Shown here piece by piece: positions 39,030 through 48,301 of a DNA stretch of 64,000 nucleotides. Numbering within the stretch: position 1 is the first letter of the stretch; each line of letters begins with the position of its first letter. The notes below the pieces were generated by a model that worked only from the letters and a program-made list of their open reading frames with translations, ran no database searches and was not told where the DNA came from. A program made the position numbers and the translations under genes. This DNA comes from CAYXLI01 sp964464925 (GTDB lineage: Bacteria; Acidobacteriota; Terriglobia; Bryobacterales; Bryobacteraceae): assembly GCA_964464925.1 (NCBI GenBank), contig CAYXLI010000001.1:1-64000 (forward strand), written 5' to 3'.

Positions 39030-40763
39030 TTGACGCGCCGCAGTCTCCTCAGCTTCTTCCTTCTCTCTCGCCTCCGCGGCGGCCAACAACCCATCCGCAA
39101 AGGTGGAATGGCATCGCGCGACGTGAAGCCCGCGCCTCGCGGCAAACCCTCCGGCCTTCCTTTCCATGCGCGCTTCACCGACGTAGCCGATTTCGCCGGC
39201 CTCAAACACATCGTTGTTTCGGGTCATCGCAACCGCGCCGACTACGTCATCGAAGCGATGAGCAGCGGTGTCGCGTTCTTCGATTACGATAATGACGGCT
39301 GGCTCGACATTCTCGTCCTGTCCGGCTCGCGCTTCGGCGATCCGCCCGCCAATGCATCGAATCGCCTCTACAAGAACAACCGCAACGGCACGTTTGCAGA
39401 CGTCACGGAGAAGTCAGGTCTGTTCCGTACCGGTTATGCCTACGGCGTCACGGTCGGCGATTACAACAACGACGGCTTTGAAGACCTGTTCATCACCTGC
39501 TACGGCCAGAACATTCTCTATCGCAATAACGGCGACGGCACGTTTACGGATGTTACGGCGCACGCCGGCCTGCTCAGCGCCAAACCTCGCTTCGGTTCCG
39601 GGTGCACGTTTCTAGACTATGACCGCGATGGCCGGCTTGACCTGTTCGTGTCCAACTACCTTGCCTTCAATATCGATTCCGTGCCGCGCGCAGGAACCTC
39701 CACGAGTTGCAATAGCGAAGGTGTATTCTGCGGCCCGCGAGGGCTGCCTTACGGCCGCCACTCTCTCTACCGCAACAACGGAGACGGAACCTTCACCGAT
39801 GTCACCGAAGCGTCCGGCATCGGCAAACCTCAGGGCGGTTACGGGCTTACGGCCGTCGCTGCCGATTTTGACAATGACGGTTGGCCGGATATTTACGTCG
39901 CTTGCGATTCCACGCCAAGCCTCCTGTTTCACAACAACCACGATGGAACCTTCACTGAGCAGGCACTCGAAAGCGGCGTCGCGCTCAGCGAAGACGGCAT
40001 GGTGCAGGCAGGCATGGGCCTAGGCATTGGAGACTTCCGGCTCGACGGCAATCTCCACATCGTGAAGACTCATTTTGCGAACGACACCTCAGCCGTCTAC
40101 CTTAACAACGGCAAAGGCGAGTTTCGCGACGGCACGCTTCGCTCCGGACTCGGTGTCGAGACCCGATACGTGACGTGGGGCGCGGGCGTTGCGGATCTGG
40201 ACAACGACGGCAACCCCGACGTCTTCTGTGTCACCGGTGGCATCTACCCGGAGGTGCAGGAAAACTACAGGACTCCGCGCCTCCTGTTCCGTAACCTGGG
40301 CGGTGGCCGGTTTGAGGAACTTCTCGATCAGGCAGGACCGGGCGTTCAGGCCCTCCACTCCAGCCGCGGCTGCGCGTTCGGCGACTTCGATAATGACGGC
40401 GATATCGACATCGTCATAGTCAACCACAACGAGCCTCCATCATTGCTCCGGAACGACCTCTCTCCCGGCGCGGGACATTGGATCAAAATCAAACTTGCTG
40501 GCACCAAGTCCAACCGTAGTGCCATAGGCGCGCGCGTTACTGTGCGCTACGCTGGGAAAATGCAGGCGCAAGAGGTGCTCAGCCAATCGTCTTATTTATC
40601 TGTGAACGATTCACGATTGCACTTCGGCCTTGGCCCCACGGAAAAGGCGGATATTGAGGTCCGATGGCCGTTGGGACAGGTGGAGACGTTCGCCAACATC
40701 GCTGCGGATCAGTTAGTCTTCATCACCGAAGGTTCCGGTATCACCCGCCGGCAGCATCTATGA
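39030..40763 (+). CDS. CRTAC1-type FG-GAP/ASPIC repeat protein
   Basis: A 577-residue, probably exported protein. After a short hydrophobic leader it contains at least six calcium-binding FG-GAP/VCBS blade motifs of the form DxDxDGxxD: DYDNDGWLD, DYNNDGFED, DYDRDGRLD, DFDNDGWPD, DLDNDGNPD and DFDNDGDID. The C-terminal part is the ASPIC/UnbV domain (IGARVTVRYAGKMQAQEVLSQSSYLSVNDSRLHFGLG). The fold is a beta-propeller for binding polymers or proteins. The start is TTG, six bases after the upstream A/T-rich stretch. The gene ends inside the downstream TPR gene start, so they are coupled. Confidence 0.85.
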   Translation: MTRRSLLSFFLLSRLRGGQQPIRKGGMASRDVKPAPRGKPSGLPFHARFTDVADFAGLKHIVVSGHRNRADYVIEAMSSGVAFFDYDNDGWLDILVLSGSRFGDPPANASNRLYKNNRNGTFADVTEKSGLFRTGYAYGVTVGDYNNDGFEDLFITCYGQNILYRNNGDGTFTDVTAHAGLLSAKPRFGSGCTFLDYDRDGRLDLFVSNYLAFNIDSVPRAGTSTSCNSEGVFCGPRGLPYGRHSLYRNNGDGTFTDVTEASGIGKPQGGYGLTAVAADFDNDGWPDIYVACDSTPSLLFHNNHDGTFTEQALESGVALSEDGMVQAGMGLGIGDFRLDGNLHIVKTHFANDTSAVYLNNGKGEFRDGTLRSGLGVETRYVTWGAGVADLDNDGNPDVFCVTGGIYPEVQENYRTPRLLFRNLGGGRFEELLDQAGPGVQALHSSRGCAFGDFDNDGDIDIVIVNHNEPPSLLRNDLSPGAGHWIKIKLAGTKSNRSAIGARVTVRYAGKMQAQEVLSQSSYLSVNDSRLHFGLGPTEKADIEVRWPLGQVETFANIAADQLVFITEGSGITRRQHL

Positions 40764-41938
40764 CCGTGCGACTGCTTGCGCTTTCGTTTTCTCTTGCGCT
40801 TGCGTATGCGCAGCGGCCTCCGCTCGAGTCCGCATGGGACCTCATCGCAAAAGGGCAGAGGCCCCAAGCCGTCGCGATCCTTCGCAATATCATCAAATCC
40901 GATCCTCGCAATGCGGATGCTCGCCTCCTGCTCGGCAGCGTTCTTATGGAGGATGGCGACCGCACTGAATCTCTATCGCAGTTGAACGAAGCGGTCCGCC
41001 TCCGGCCCAAATCCGCCGAGGGCCACAACGCGCTCGGCGAAGCCCACAACACGTTTGGTGACACGAAATCGGCACAAACCGAGTTCGAACGCGCCGTAGC
41101 TCTGAATCCGGCGTTTGCGCAGGGACACGTCAATCTAGCCGCCGCATTGCTACAACTGGGCGAGGCGGATGCCGCCGCAAAACACCTCGACCGGGCAATC
41201 GTTTTACTTGGCTCTAAACCGGATGCGGCTTATCCGCACTACCTTCGTGCGAAGATCTACGCCGAGTCGCGAGACGCGGCGAACGCAGCCACTCACCTAG
41301 ATCGCGCCGTTGCGCTCCGGCCCGATTTCGCCGAAGCCTGGTCCGATCTCGGCGAAGCTCGCAAGAATCTCTCGGATGATGATAGTGCCCTGCGGGCCTA
41401 CTCCCGGGCTGTGGAGTTAAATCCTGATGATGCCGTTGCCCAAACCCGTCTTGGCGCAAAGCTCCTCGAGGTGGACAAGGGTCACGAAGCCGTCGCGCAC
41501 CTGCAACGCGCTGCGCGCCTGGATCCGAACAATCAATCGACTCTCAATGCACTACAACTCGCGCTGCGTAGAGATGGCCGGCGCGATGAGGCGGACGCGA
41601 TCAAGCGCCGCCTGACGGATCTGTTGCGTGATAAGGACAAGGCCGATCAGAATCTCGTCGCCGCGATCGAGCTGAACAATAAAGGAGCCACGCTCGAGAA
41701 GGCCGGCGATCTGCCCGGCGCTCAGGAGAAGTACGCTGCTGCGCTGGCCATCTACCCTGAGCACATCGGCATCCGGACTAATCTTGCCGTCGCGTTATTA
41801 AAGCTTGGCCGCTGGAAGGAAGGTCTGCAGCAGATGCGCGAAGCGCTCCGCCGCGATCCCGGCAATACGGACCTTCAAAAAGCCCTGAATGACGCACTGG
41901 CGCAAGCCCCGGTCACAGCACTCGAAACTAAGCCGTAA
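40760..41938 (+). CDS. tetratricopeptide repeat protein
   Basis: A 392-residue exported TPR protein. The signal is TVRLLALSFSLALAYA. Then come about nine TPR-type helical hairpins with the WAY-x-LG-x3-G and P-x3-A-x2-N pattern, such as AQGHVNLAAALLQLGEADAAAKHLDRAI and AEAWSDLGEARKNLSDDDSALRAYSRAVELNP. It should be a protein-interaction scaffold in the periplasm. The ATG overlaps the stop of the FG-GAP gene by four bases, and the pair is a recurrent acidobacterial neighbourhood beside Oar-like receptors. An in-frame ATG at 40664 would add 32 residues inside the upstream gene and is less likely. Confidence 0.88.
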   Translation: MTVRLLALSFSLALAYAQRPPLESAWDLIAKGQRPQAVAILRNIIKSDPRNADARLLLGSVLMEDGDRTESLSQLNEAVRLRPKSAEGHNALGEAHNTFGDTKSAQTEFERAVALNPAFAQGHVNLAAALLQLGEADAAAKHLDRAIVLLGSKPDAAYPHYLRAKIYAESRDAANAATHLDRAVALRPDFAEAWSDLGEARKNLSDDDSALRAYSRAVELNPDDAVAQTRLGAKLLEVDKGHEAVAHLQRAARLDPNNQSTLNALQLALRRDGRRDEADAIKRRLTDLLRDKDKADQNLVAAIELNNKGATLEKAGDLPGAQEKYAAALAIYPEHIGIRTNLAVALLKLGRWKEGLQQMREALRRDPGNTDLQKALNDALAQAPVTALETKP

Positions 41939-41973
41939 TTGCTTGCATAGGTAAGACCCCGAGAATAGTCAAG

Positions 41974-42008
41974 ATGGGGTCAGACCCCCAGGGTTAGCTT
42001 ACAGTTTT
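41974..42008. repeat. 35-bp dispersed palindrome-containing repeat, copy 2
   Basis: Matches copy 1 (18888-18922) at 33 of 35 positions, again with the GGGGTC/GACCCC palindrome followed by GGTTAGCTTACAGTTTT. It overlaps the 3' end of the MFS gene: on the minus strand AAAACTGTAAGCTAA encodes the last residues and the stop codon. The element is thus read as protein-coding sequence there. Confidence 0.75.
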
Positions 42009-43247
42009 CGCTATCCCGCGGAAATATCGGTCGGGCAGCAATCTGTACACGATCACCGCCGAGAGCGGATGCATCAAACCGGCCGCCACGAACACAGGCG
42101 CATACGAGTAGTGCGCCACTATCCAGCCCGTTCCCAAATTGGCCAGCATGCCGCCGATCGCTCCGCCCATCCCGGAGAAGCCCGTCGCCGAACCCACCTC
42201 ACCGCCGTCGAACAAATCGGTCGGCAGCGTCTGCAGATTCGCAACCCAGAACGCATGGCCGAACGTAACGAAACACGTCGCCGCAATTGCCAGCGCTGCG
42301 CTCCGTACAAATGGAGCGAAGAAAGCCGCGGGCATCACAGCCGCGCCAACCGCCATCACGAACTTGCGGGCTCGCGGCAGCGTCCAGCCCCGGTGCATCA
42401 GGTGTCCGGATAGCCATCCGCCCAGCATGTAGCCGATGTCGCCGAATACAAACGGCACCCAAGCATAGTGCCCCACCATCGCAAGGTCGAATCCGCGCTC
42501 TTTCCGCAGATACTCCGGCAGCCAGAAGATCACAAAGTAAATCACCGGATCCGTGAAGAACCGGGCGAGGATCAGCGTGTAGCACTCGCGCATCGTGATT
42601 ACCTTCCGCCAGTCCGGACGAGCGGTCACGGGCGCCTCTTCAATGACCGGCATCTCCTCAGGCCGTAGCCATCGGTTCTGCTTCGGAGGCCAGTACAGCA
42701 ACAGCCATAACGTGAGCCATGCCAACCCCAGCAACCCGGTAAATACGAAAGCGAATCGCCAGCCCCATCGCACCGTTATGAATGCGACCATCGGCGGAGC
42801 CATCGCTGAGCCGATCGACGAGCCCGCATTGAAGATCCCGATGCCGAACGCTCGTTGATCCGCCGGGAACCACTCGCGAACAGCCTTCGCCGCGGCAGGC
42901 CAGTTCCCAGGCTCCGCGAGGCCGAGAAGGAAACGGCACGCTCCCAGACTCCACTTCCCGAACGCCGCCGCGTGCAGCATCTGCGCTGTCGACCAGCCGA
43001 AGATAAAAACGGCGAACCCGCGCCGCGTCCCCAGCCGGTCGATGATGTACCCGGAACCCGCGTACATGATCGCGTAAGCAAAAAGAAACAGCGTTACGAT
43101 GTGCGAGTAATCCTGCTCGGTCAGGCCAAATTCTCTTCGTACATCGAGCGACACTACGGAGAGTGTGAGCCGGTCGGCATAGTTGATCATCGTGGCCGCG
43201 CAGAGCAGGGCCGCGATCACCCAACGTAGCTTGGGGATCCGCGTCAT
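41994..43247 (-). CDS. MFS transporter, anion:cation symporter (hexuronate-like)
   Basis: A 417-residue, 12-helix MFS protein of the ACS family. The first-loop signature GYIIDRLGTRRGFAVFIFGWS, the strongly conserved RFLLGLAEPGNWPAAAKAVREWFPADQRA stretch and the mirrored second half (GYMLGGWLSGHLMHRGW, FVTFGHAFWVANLQTLPTDLF) fit hexuronate or related sugar-acid symporters. The ligand is a guess. The stop lies inside a dispersed repeat, so the last codons may be recent. The ATG overlaps the upstream membrane-protein gene by four bases. Confidence 0.85.
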   Translation of the reverse strand: MTRIPKLRWVIAALLCAATMINYADRLTLSVVSLDVRREFGLTEQDYSHIVTLFLFAYAIMYAGSGYIIDRLGTRRGFAVFIFGWSTAQMLHAAAFGKWSLGACRFLLGLAEPGNWPAAAKAVREWFPADQRAFGIGIFNAGSSIGSAMAPPMVAFITVRWGWRFAFVFTGLLGLAWLTLWLLLYWPPKQNRWLRPEEMPVIEEAPVTARPDWRKVITMRECYTLILARFFTDPVIYFVIFWLPEYLRKERGFDLAMVGHYAWVPFVFGDIGYMLGGWLSGHLMHRGWTLPRARKFVMAVGAAVMPAAFFAPFVRSAALAIAATCFVTFGHAFWVANLQTLPTDLFDGGEVGSATGFSGMGGAIGGMLANLGTGWIVAHYSYAPVFVAAGLMHPLSAVIVYRLLPDRYFRGIAKTVS

Positions 43248-44917
43248 GGCAGAAAGCCGAATCCGCCGACCGCAAAGCCGAGTACGCGCGGGTCGTTTTC
43301 CGGCCGATAGGCAGGGTCGGCGCGAAGCTGCACGGTGACCACGCCGGCGGGCCCGGGCGGCACATCGAACGTCGGCCCTTGCCAGCCCGCATAGGAAAAC
43401 TCAAACCGTCCAATCAGCTTCCCATCCAGCAATACCTCGAGCGTCTGCGGCCCCGTCCTTTCCCTCTGTTTCGCATTCATGTTCACGATCACCTGGAACT
43501 TTGTTGCTCCCTCGGGCCGGTAAACACGAGCGTCCGCCTGCGGCTGCATCCATCGGAACATTCCCTCGCGAGGAAACCAACCCTCGCCGTATTGCCATAG
43601 TGGGGTGTTCTTGCCGACCTCTACGAATGGCATATAGGGATGTGCCGGATCGCGCTTTGTGATCTCAACCTTCCGAAAAACTGTGTCCCATCCAAGCACC
43701 GCCAGATCTGGCTGCTCTTTCAGCACTTTTGATTCTGGAGAGTCAATCGCTGCAAGCGGCACGTCCTCGCGGCCGGTGAGAAGCCGGAGCGCCCCTTCGA
43801 TTCCCCAAACGTTCAACCAGTAAGGGTGGCCATCGAACAGAAATGTAGTCGTATTTGGCGACTCCCTCAGGAAGCGCTCCGTTGTTGCTACATAGCGGCG
43901 GTTCTCATCCGCATAGGTAAGCGCAGTCTTTCGATACTCGCGCATCGCCGCATAGGTGAAAGGAATCCATACGAGAAGAAATACGGGCAACAGAATCTTC
44001 GGTTTCTTCGCAACCCCTGCCGCAACGGCGATCGCCAGGAACGCGAGTGGTGCGTAAAGGTAAACGGCAAACTGCCTGCCCGGCAGCGCCAGCAGGGGCA
44101 CTAGCAGCAGCAACCCAGCGCTGATCCCGAACCACACTCGCCGGTCAGAGACGAAGTACGCCATGAGAGCAACTGCCAACCAGCCCCATAGCGACCCGGG
44201 GAGGCGCTGTGCATAGAAGAGCATGGTAGCGACAAGCGCGTCTGCGGTGAACCGGAACGTGTAAGTATCGTGCGTGTGGCGGTTGACGAAAATCGCCTGA
44301 AGACCGAAGGACAGCGACACAACGAGAAACGGGATCAGAGGCTTCCATCTCCTCTCGCCCAGCCACCATTCATAGGCCAGCAGCACCAGCGGCAGCATCA
44401 CCGCGAGCTCTTTGGATTTGTATGCCAGCCAGAAGCAGACGAAGCTCCACACCCATCGCCGGTCAATCCAGAACAGCAAACTCATCGTGCTGAACAACGC
44501 GCACAGGACATCGAAGACATACATCGGTTGCCAGTATCCATCGAAAGTGGCCGGATGGAATAGGAAGAAGACGAGCCCCGCCAATGCAGCCGACTCTCCA
44601 ATGGCGAGCTTCCGCAGCAGTCTCCACACCAGAAACGCATTCAACAAATGGAGCAGTTGCAGGCCGGCGACGTAAGGCGGAAACTTCATTCCCGCGGTTT
44701 GTGACAACACGCGGAAATAGAGGTGTCCCGGTGGCCGGAAGTTGGTGCGTGAGAACCTTGGCGATACCAGGGTGGCTGCGAATTCGGTCAGAGCCGTTCG
44801 GGGAGTCCATGCGGCATTGTCCAGGTCATCATCATGGAAGTACCCTTTATACGCGGCACGATTTGCAATTAAGAATAGAACGATCAGCCCGGCTGCAATG
44901 AGAATCCGTTTCAGCAA
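43244..44917 (-). CDS. GT-C-type multi-pass membrane protein (probable glycosyltransferase)
   Basis: A 557-residue integral membrane protein. About ten hydrophobic helices fill roughly residues 1-330, and the C-terminal third forms a soluble periplasmic domain with a beta-sandwich look (FDVPPGPAGVVTVQLRADPAYRPENDPRVLGF). Just after the first helix is the acidic motif YFHDDDLDN, a mark of the GT-C glycosyltransferase superfamily (lipid-linked sugar donors). The acceptor is unknown. It sits between the phosphoesterase gene (9-base gap upstream) and the MFS gene (4-base overlap), in one minus-strand operon. Confidence 0.6.
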   Translation of the reverse strand: MLKRILIAAGLIVLFLIANRAAYKGYFHDDDLDNAAWTPRTALTEFAATLVSPRFSRTNFRPPGHLYFRVLSQTAGMKFPPYVAGLQLLHLLNAFLVWRLLRKLAIGESAALAGLVFFLFHPATFDGYWQPMYVFDVLCALFSTMSLLFWIDRRWVWSFVCFWLAYKSKELAVMLPLVLLAYEWWLGERRWKPLIPFLVVSLSFGLQAIFVNRHTHDTYTFRFTADALVATMLFYAQRLPGSLWGWLAVALMAYFVSDRRVWFGISAGLLLLVPLLALPGRQFAVYLYAPLAFLAIAVAAGVAKKPKILLPVFLLVWIPFTYAAMREYRKTALTYADENRRYVATTERFLRESPNTTTFLFDGHPYWLNVWGIEGALRLLTGREDVPLAAIDSPESKVLKEQPDLAVLGWDTVFRKVEITKRDPAHPYMPFVEVGKNTPLWQYGEGWFPREGMFRWMQPQADARVYRPEGATKFQVIVNMNAKQRERTGPQTLEVLLDGKLIGRFEFSYAGWQGPTFDVPPGPAGVVTVQLRADPAYRPENDPRVLGFAVGGFGFLP

Positions 44918-44926
44918 TCCTCAATT

Positions 44927-47422
44927 CTACTTGCCGGGGTACTCCTTGTCATAGCCCTTCGCGTCCCACCATAGAATCCGGTTCAGCGTTTCCTGCGGAA
45001 CGTCATCGACTTCTTTCCAGTTCATCCTGGCCGATTCCTCCGCCGCCCACCGTCGCCTTCCGTTCAACGCCTTTGCCGGCGGATTCATCTCATCGGGAGC
45101 TACCTGCGGAACCAGGGACTTGTACGCCGATAGATCCTTCTCGGTCGTAAACACACTCGACATCACACGAGCGGCTTGCGCGAAGCGCGTGCGCGGCTGT
45201 ACGCCGATAATCTCCTGAATCGTGCGAACCATGCTCGTATGGTTGTAGTTGTTTGAGTCGGTCACGGCCCTTCGTACATTCGGACCGATCGCCAAGGCTA
45301 CCGTGCGATGCCCATCGACATGATCCAGTCCGTCCTGAGCGTCGTCTTCGACAACCAGGATCAGAGTCTTTTCCCAGAACTTGCTCTTGCTGACCGCCTC
45401 CACCACGCGCCCCAGCGCTAGATCGTTGTCGGCTACCATGGCACGCGGCGTTGGCGATCCCGGGCGCGTCCCATTGGTGTGGTCGTTATTGAGTGTCAAA
45501 ATCACGAGTTGCGGCCACTTGCCATTTTTCTCGTATTCACCGAACTCCTGCAGAAACGCCTCGACCCGAATCTGATCCGGAATGGCAGTCGAGTTGTGGG
45601 GTGAGCGGGGATTGACGTACCTTTGCAAAGCTGGCACTCCGCTCCGGGATCCGACCTTGTCGTGCCACTGGCCGTTCTTGTACGCGGCCCAGTATTCCGC
45701 CCACGACAACTCCGCCTTTTCGTCAATGTCCACGGCGCTCTTCTTTCCCGGATCCCATAGGGCCGGCAGACAGAACTCGCCGTAGATCCGCAAGTCCATA
45801 GGCTTCTTCGTGCCCTGCCAGAAGAACCCGCTCTTTGCGACCACCAACGCATCCGACATATTCCACGCGTATCCTCGCGGGGACGAAGCGAACGCCCGCT
45901 CCACGTAGTCGCTCACGAACGCCTGCATCAGCCACTGGTGCCCGTCGAAACTGATCGCGCCTCCGGAATAGAAGTTATCCAGAAGAACGTACTTCTCCGC
46001 CAATGCGTGATGGTTCGGAGTTACGTTCCGGCCATAGAACACCAGCTTCGGATCGCCATTCCCGCGCGGTATATCTCCGAACACCTGGTCATACGTGCGG
46101 TTCTCCTTGATGATGAACAGCACGTGCTCGATGCCTAACGTCGAGGGTTTCGCAACGCCGCCTGCCGGTTCAAATTGGGGATTGTTTGAAGCAATCACCT
46201 CGCGAGTCGCCGCATCGAGTTGGGCCGCCGTCACCTCTGGAATCTGCGACAGCGTCCCTATGTACTCTCTCGAATTGAAAGTGCCCTTCTTGTTTGCCGT
46301 GTTCGCATAGCCCTTCAGGTTGAGAACCTTCAGTGCTCCCTCTTTGTCGATCTGAATGGCGGTCGGGAAGTAACCGGACGGAACCGCTCCGGCAGCCTGC
46401 CACTTGCCCTCACGCTGCGTCAGCACGGCCACCGCGTTCGTTCCACCGCAGGTCACATAAAGCCGCTTGCCGTCCGGTGAGAACACCGCCGATGTCGGAA
46501 TGCTCCCCGGCCCTCGGCCTGGCCAGACCGGCACGTTTACATCGGTTCTAGCCATCGTCGCCAGATCAAGCATCGAGACCGAATCCGAGTGGCTATTCAT
46601 GACGGCCGCTATCTTCGCGCTAACAGCGATTTTCGATGGGGCGAGGCCTACTTCGATTTCTTTCGTCGATCCGTCTTTCTCGATCAGGGTCACCGTGCCG
46701 GTGGTTGTCGAGCCGGTTTCCGGATCAGTGATCACGTCCGAACCCGCCGAAGGCGCAGTAGTTTCGCCGGCGTGCGGACGCCTCCCGCCGCGGTTCGTAA
46801 CCAGGATTCGATCCGACCCGATCGCCGCCACATCGAATGGCGCAATGCCGGCCGGAATCTCTTTCAGCAGTTTCCGCTCTCTCGCGTCGAACACGCCGAC
46901 GCTGTTGTTCCGGCTGAATGCAACATACGCTAAATTGCCGTCCGAAGAGAATGCAATCCCGCTCGGGAGCGGATGTCCTTCCAAGGGAATCGTTACTTCC
47001 GCGTCTGGCTGTCCCGTCTCGCTCATAGGTACCACGAGAATGCCGTCCGGTCCGTTGCGCTTTGTCAGGCTCGCCCACAGTTCGCGGTCTCCCGGGCGGA
47101 ACGTCAGACCGGTGTAAGACGTGTTCGACGTCTTGATCTCGCCTTGCTTGGTGCCGGTCAATCCGTCCGCCAAAACGATACTGCGGGTGTTCAGGATCGC
47201 CAGCACGCTCTTGTGCGAATCGAATGCAAGTTCCACGGGCCGGCCGGGGATCTCCAACTGGGTTCCCCAGGGGCGTAGCAATTGATTCGTCGGAACCAGG
47301 TAGAAACCTTCAGGTTGCTTGCCCAACGGAATCGTCGACTTCAGTATCGGAAAGAGAGCGGTCTCGCGTGCCGTAAGGAAAGCGGCAACCAACAGAAAGA
47401 GAGCTGCGAAAGTTTTCCTCAT
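44927..47422 (-). CDS. bifunctional YncE-like/phosphoesterase-family protein
   Basis: An 831-residue exported protein from the ATG at 47422. The signal is MRKTFAALFLLVAAFLTA. Residues about 40-420 form a beta-propeller of the YncE/cytochrome d1-like type with repeats such as GIAFSSDGNLAYVAFSRNN and AVFSPDGKRLYVTCGGTN. Residues about 440-800 belong to the phosphoesterase/alkaline phosphatase-like superfamily (IEHVLFIIKENRTYDQVFGDIP, DNDLALGRVVEAV, LILVVEDDAQDGLDHVDGHRTVALAIGP). Such fused proteins are frequent in Acidobacteria but uncharacterised. The first 82 residues of the longer frame at 47668 lie opposite the divergent gene and are unlikely to be translated. Confidence 0.82.
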   Translation of the reverse strand: MRKTFAALFLLVAAFLTARETALFPILKSTIPLGKQPEGFYLVPTNQLLRPWGTQLEIPGRPVELAFDSHKSVLAILNTRSIVLADGLTGTKQGEIKTSNTSYTGLTFRPGDRELWASLTKRNGPDGILVVPMSETGQPDAEVTIPLEGHPLPSGIAFSSDGNLAYVAFSRNNSVGVFDARERKLLKEIPAGIAPFDVAAIGSDRILVTNRGGRRPHAGETTAPSAGSDVITDPETGSTTTGTVTLIEKDGSTKEIEVGLAPSKIAVSAKIAAVMNSHSDSVSMLDLATMARTDVNVPVWPGRGPGSIPTSAVFSPDGKRLYVTCGGTNAVAVLTQREGKWQAAGAVPSGYFPTAIQIDKEGALKVLNLKGYANTANKKGTFNSREYIGTLSQIPEVTAAQLDAATREVIASNNPQFEPAGGVAKPSTLGIEHVLFIIKENRTYDQVFGDIPRGNGDPKLVFYGRNVTPNHHALAEKYVLLDNFYSGGAISFDGHQWLMQAFVSDYVERAFASSPRGYAWNMSDALVVAKSGFFWQGTKKPMDLRIYGEFCLPALWDPGKKSAVDIDEKAELSWAEYWAAYKNGQWHDKVGSRSGVPALQRYVNPRSPHNSTAIPDQIRVEAFLQEFGEYEKNGKWPQLVILTLNNDHTNGTRPGSPTPRAMVADNDLALGRVVEAVSKSKFWEKTLILVVEDDAQDGLDHVDGHRTVALAIGPNVRRAVTDSNNYNHTSMVRTIQEIIGVQPRTRFAQAARVMSSVFTTEKDLSAYKSLVPQVAPDEMNPPAKALNGRRRWAAEESARMNWKEVDDVPQETLNRILWWDAKGYDKEYPGK

Positions 47423-47473
47423 AGAAATGACCTTTTCATTATGTCGTGAAGCTGGTTTCAGTAAGATGAAGCT

Positions 47474-48301
47474 ATGCGCAAACGCATCTTCCTCGCAGCC
47501 ACGTTTGTGGCTGGCCTCGCTCTCGGTGACACGCTGACGCTCAAATCCGGACGCAGCGTGCAAGGCACTTATCTTGGCGGCGATGCGAGAACCATTCGCA
47601 TGGCAGTCGGGGAGCGTGTCGATTCGTTCGACCTGACCGAAGTTTCCAAAATCCAATTCGGAGACCAACAGGCAACAACCGCTCCGGCGCCGCCCCCTCC
47701 TGCACCACCGGCCGCTCCTCCGCCTCGTGCCAACATCATGCGTCCTGACCGGACGTACTCCAACGAGGCGCCTCCGCCGAAGCCGGCCGAAGCCATGGTC
47801 CGCGAAATTCCTTCCGGAACATCCATCGTAATCCGCATGATCGACCCGGTCGACTCCGAACGCGACCGCATCGGCCAGACCTTCAAAGCGAGCATCGATG
47901 AGCCGGTTTACGTAAACGGAGATCCCGTGATTCCGCGCGGCAACGATGTCATCGTGAAATTGGTGGACGACAAGGAGTCCGGTAAACTGACCGGCCGTAC
48001 GGAACTCACGCTCGATATCGTATCGGTCCAGATCGACAATCGCATGGTCGATATCGACACATCGGAAGTCAAACAGCAGAGCGGCTCGCGCACCTCACGT
48101 ACCACCAAAGTCGTGGGCGGCACAGCGGCGCTCGGCGCGATCATCGGTGCAATCGCCGGCGGCGGTAAAGGCGCGGCGATCGGGGCAGCCTCGGGTGCAG
48201 CCGTAGGAGCGGGCGCACAGGTCATGACGAAGGGGCAGAAGGTGAGGATTCCATCCGAGACTCGTCTCACTTTCACGCTCCAGCAGCCGGTCCGTCCATG
48301 A
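47474..48301 (+). CDS. exported Pro-rich, glycine-zipper protein
   Basis: A 275-residue protein. The signal is RKRIFLAATFVAGLALG, followed by an N-terminal beta domain (LTLKSGRSVQGTYLGGDARTIRMAVGERVDSFDLTEVSKIQFGD). A Pro/Ala stretch (PAPPPPAPPAAPPP) leads to a second beta domain (IVIRMIDPVDSERDRIGQTFKASIDEPVYVNG). Near the C-terminus is a glycine zipper (GGTAALGAIIGAIAGGGKGAAIGAASGAAVGAG) that could insert in or span a membrane. It resembles envelope glycine-zipper proteins common in Acidobacteria, with no assigned function. The stop overlaps the DsbA-like start by four bases. Confidence 0.75.
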   Translation: MRKRIFLAATFVAGLALGDTLTLKSGRSVQGTYLGGDARTIRMAVGERVDSFDLTEVSKIQFGDQQATTAPAPPPPAPPAAPPPRANIMRPDRTYSNEAPPPKPAEAMVREIPSGTSIVIRMIDPVDSERDRIGQTFKASIDEPVYVNGDPVIPRGNDVIVKLVDDKESGKLTGRTELTLDIVSVQIDNRMVDIDTSEVKQQSGSRTSRTTKVVGGTAALGAIIGAIAGGGKGAAIGAASGAAVGAGAQVMTKGQKVRIPSETRLTFTLQQPVRP

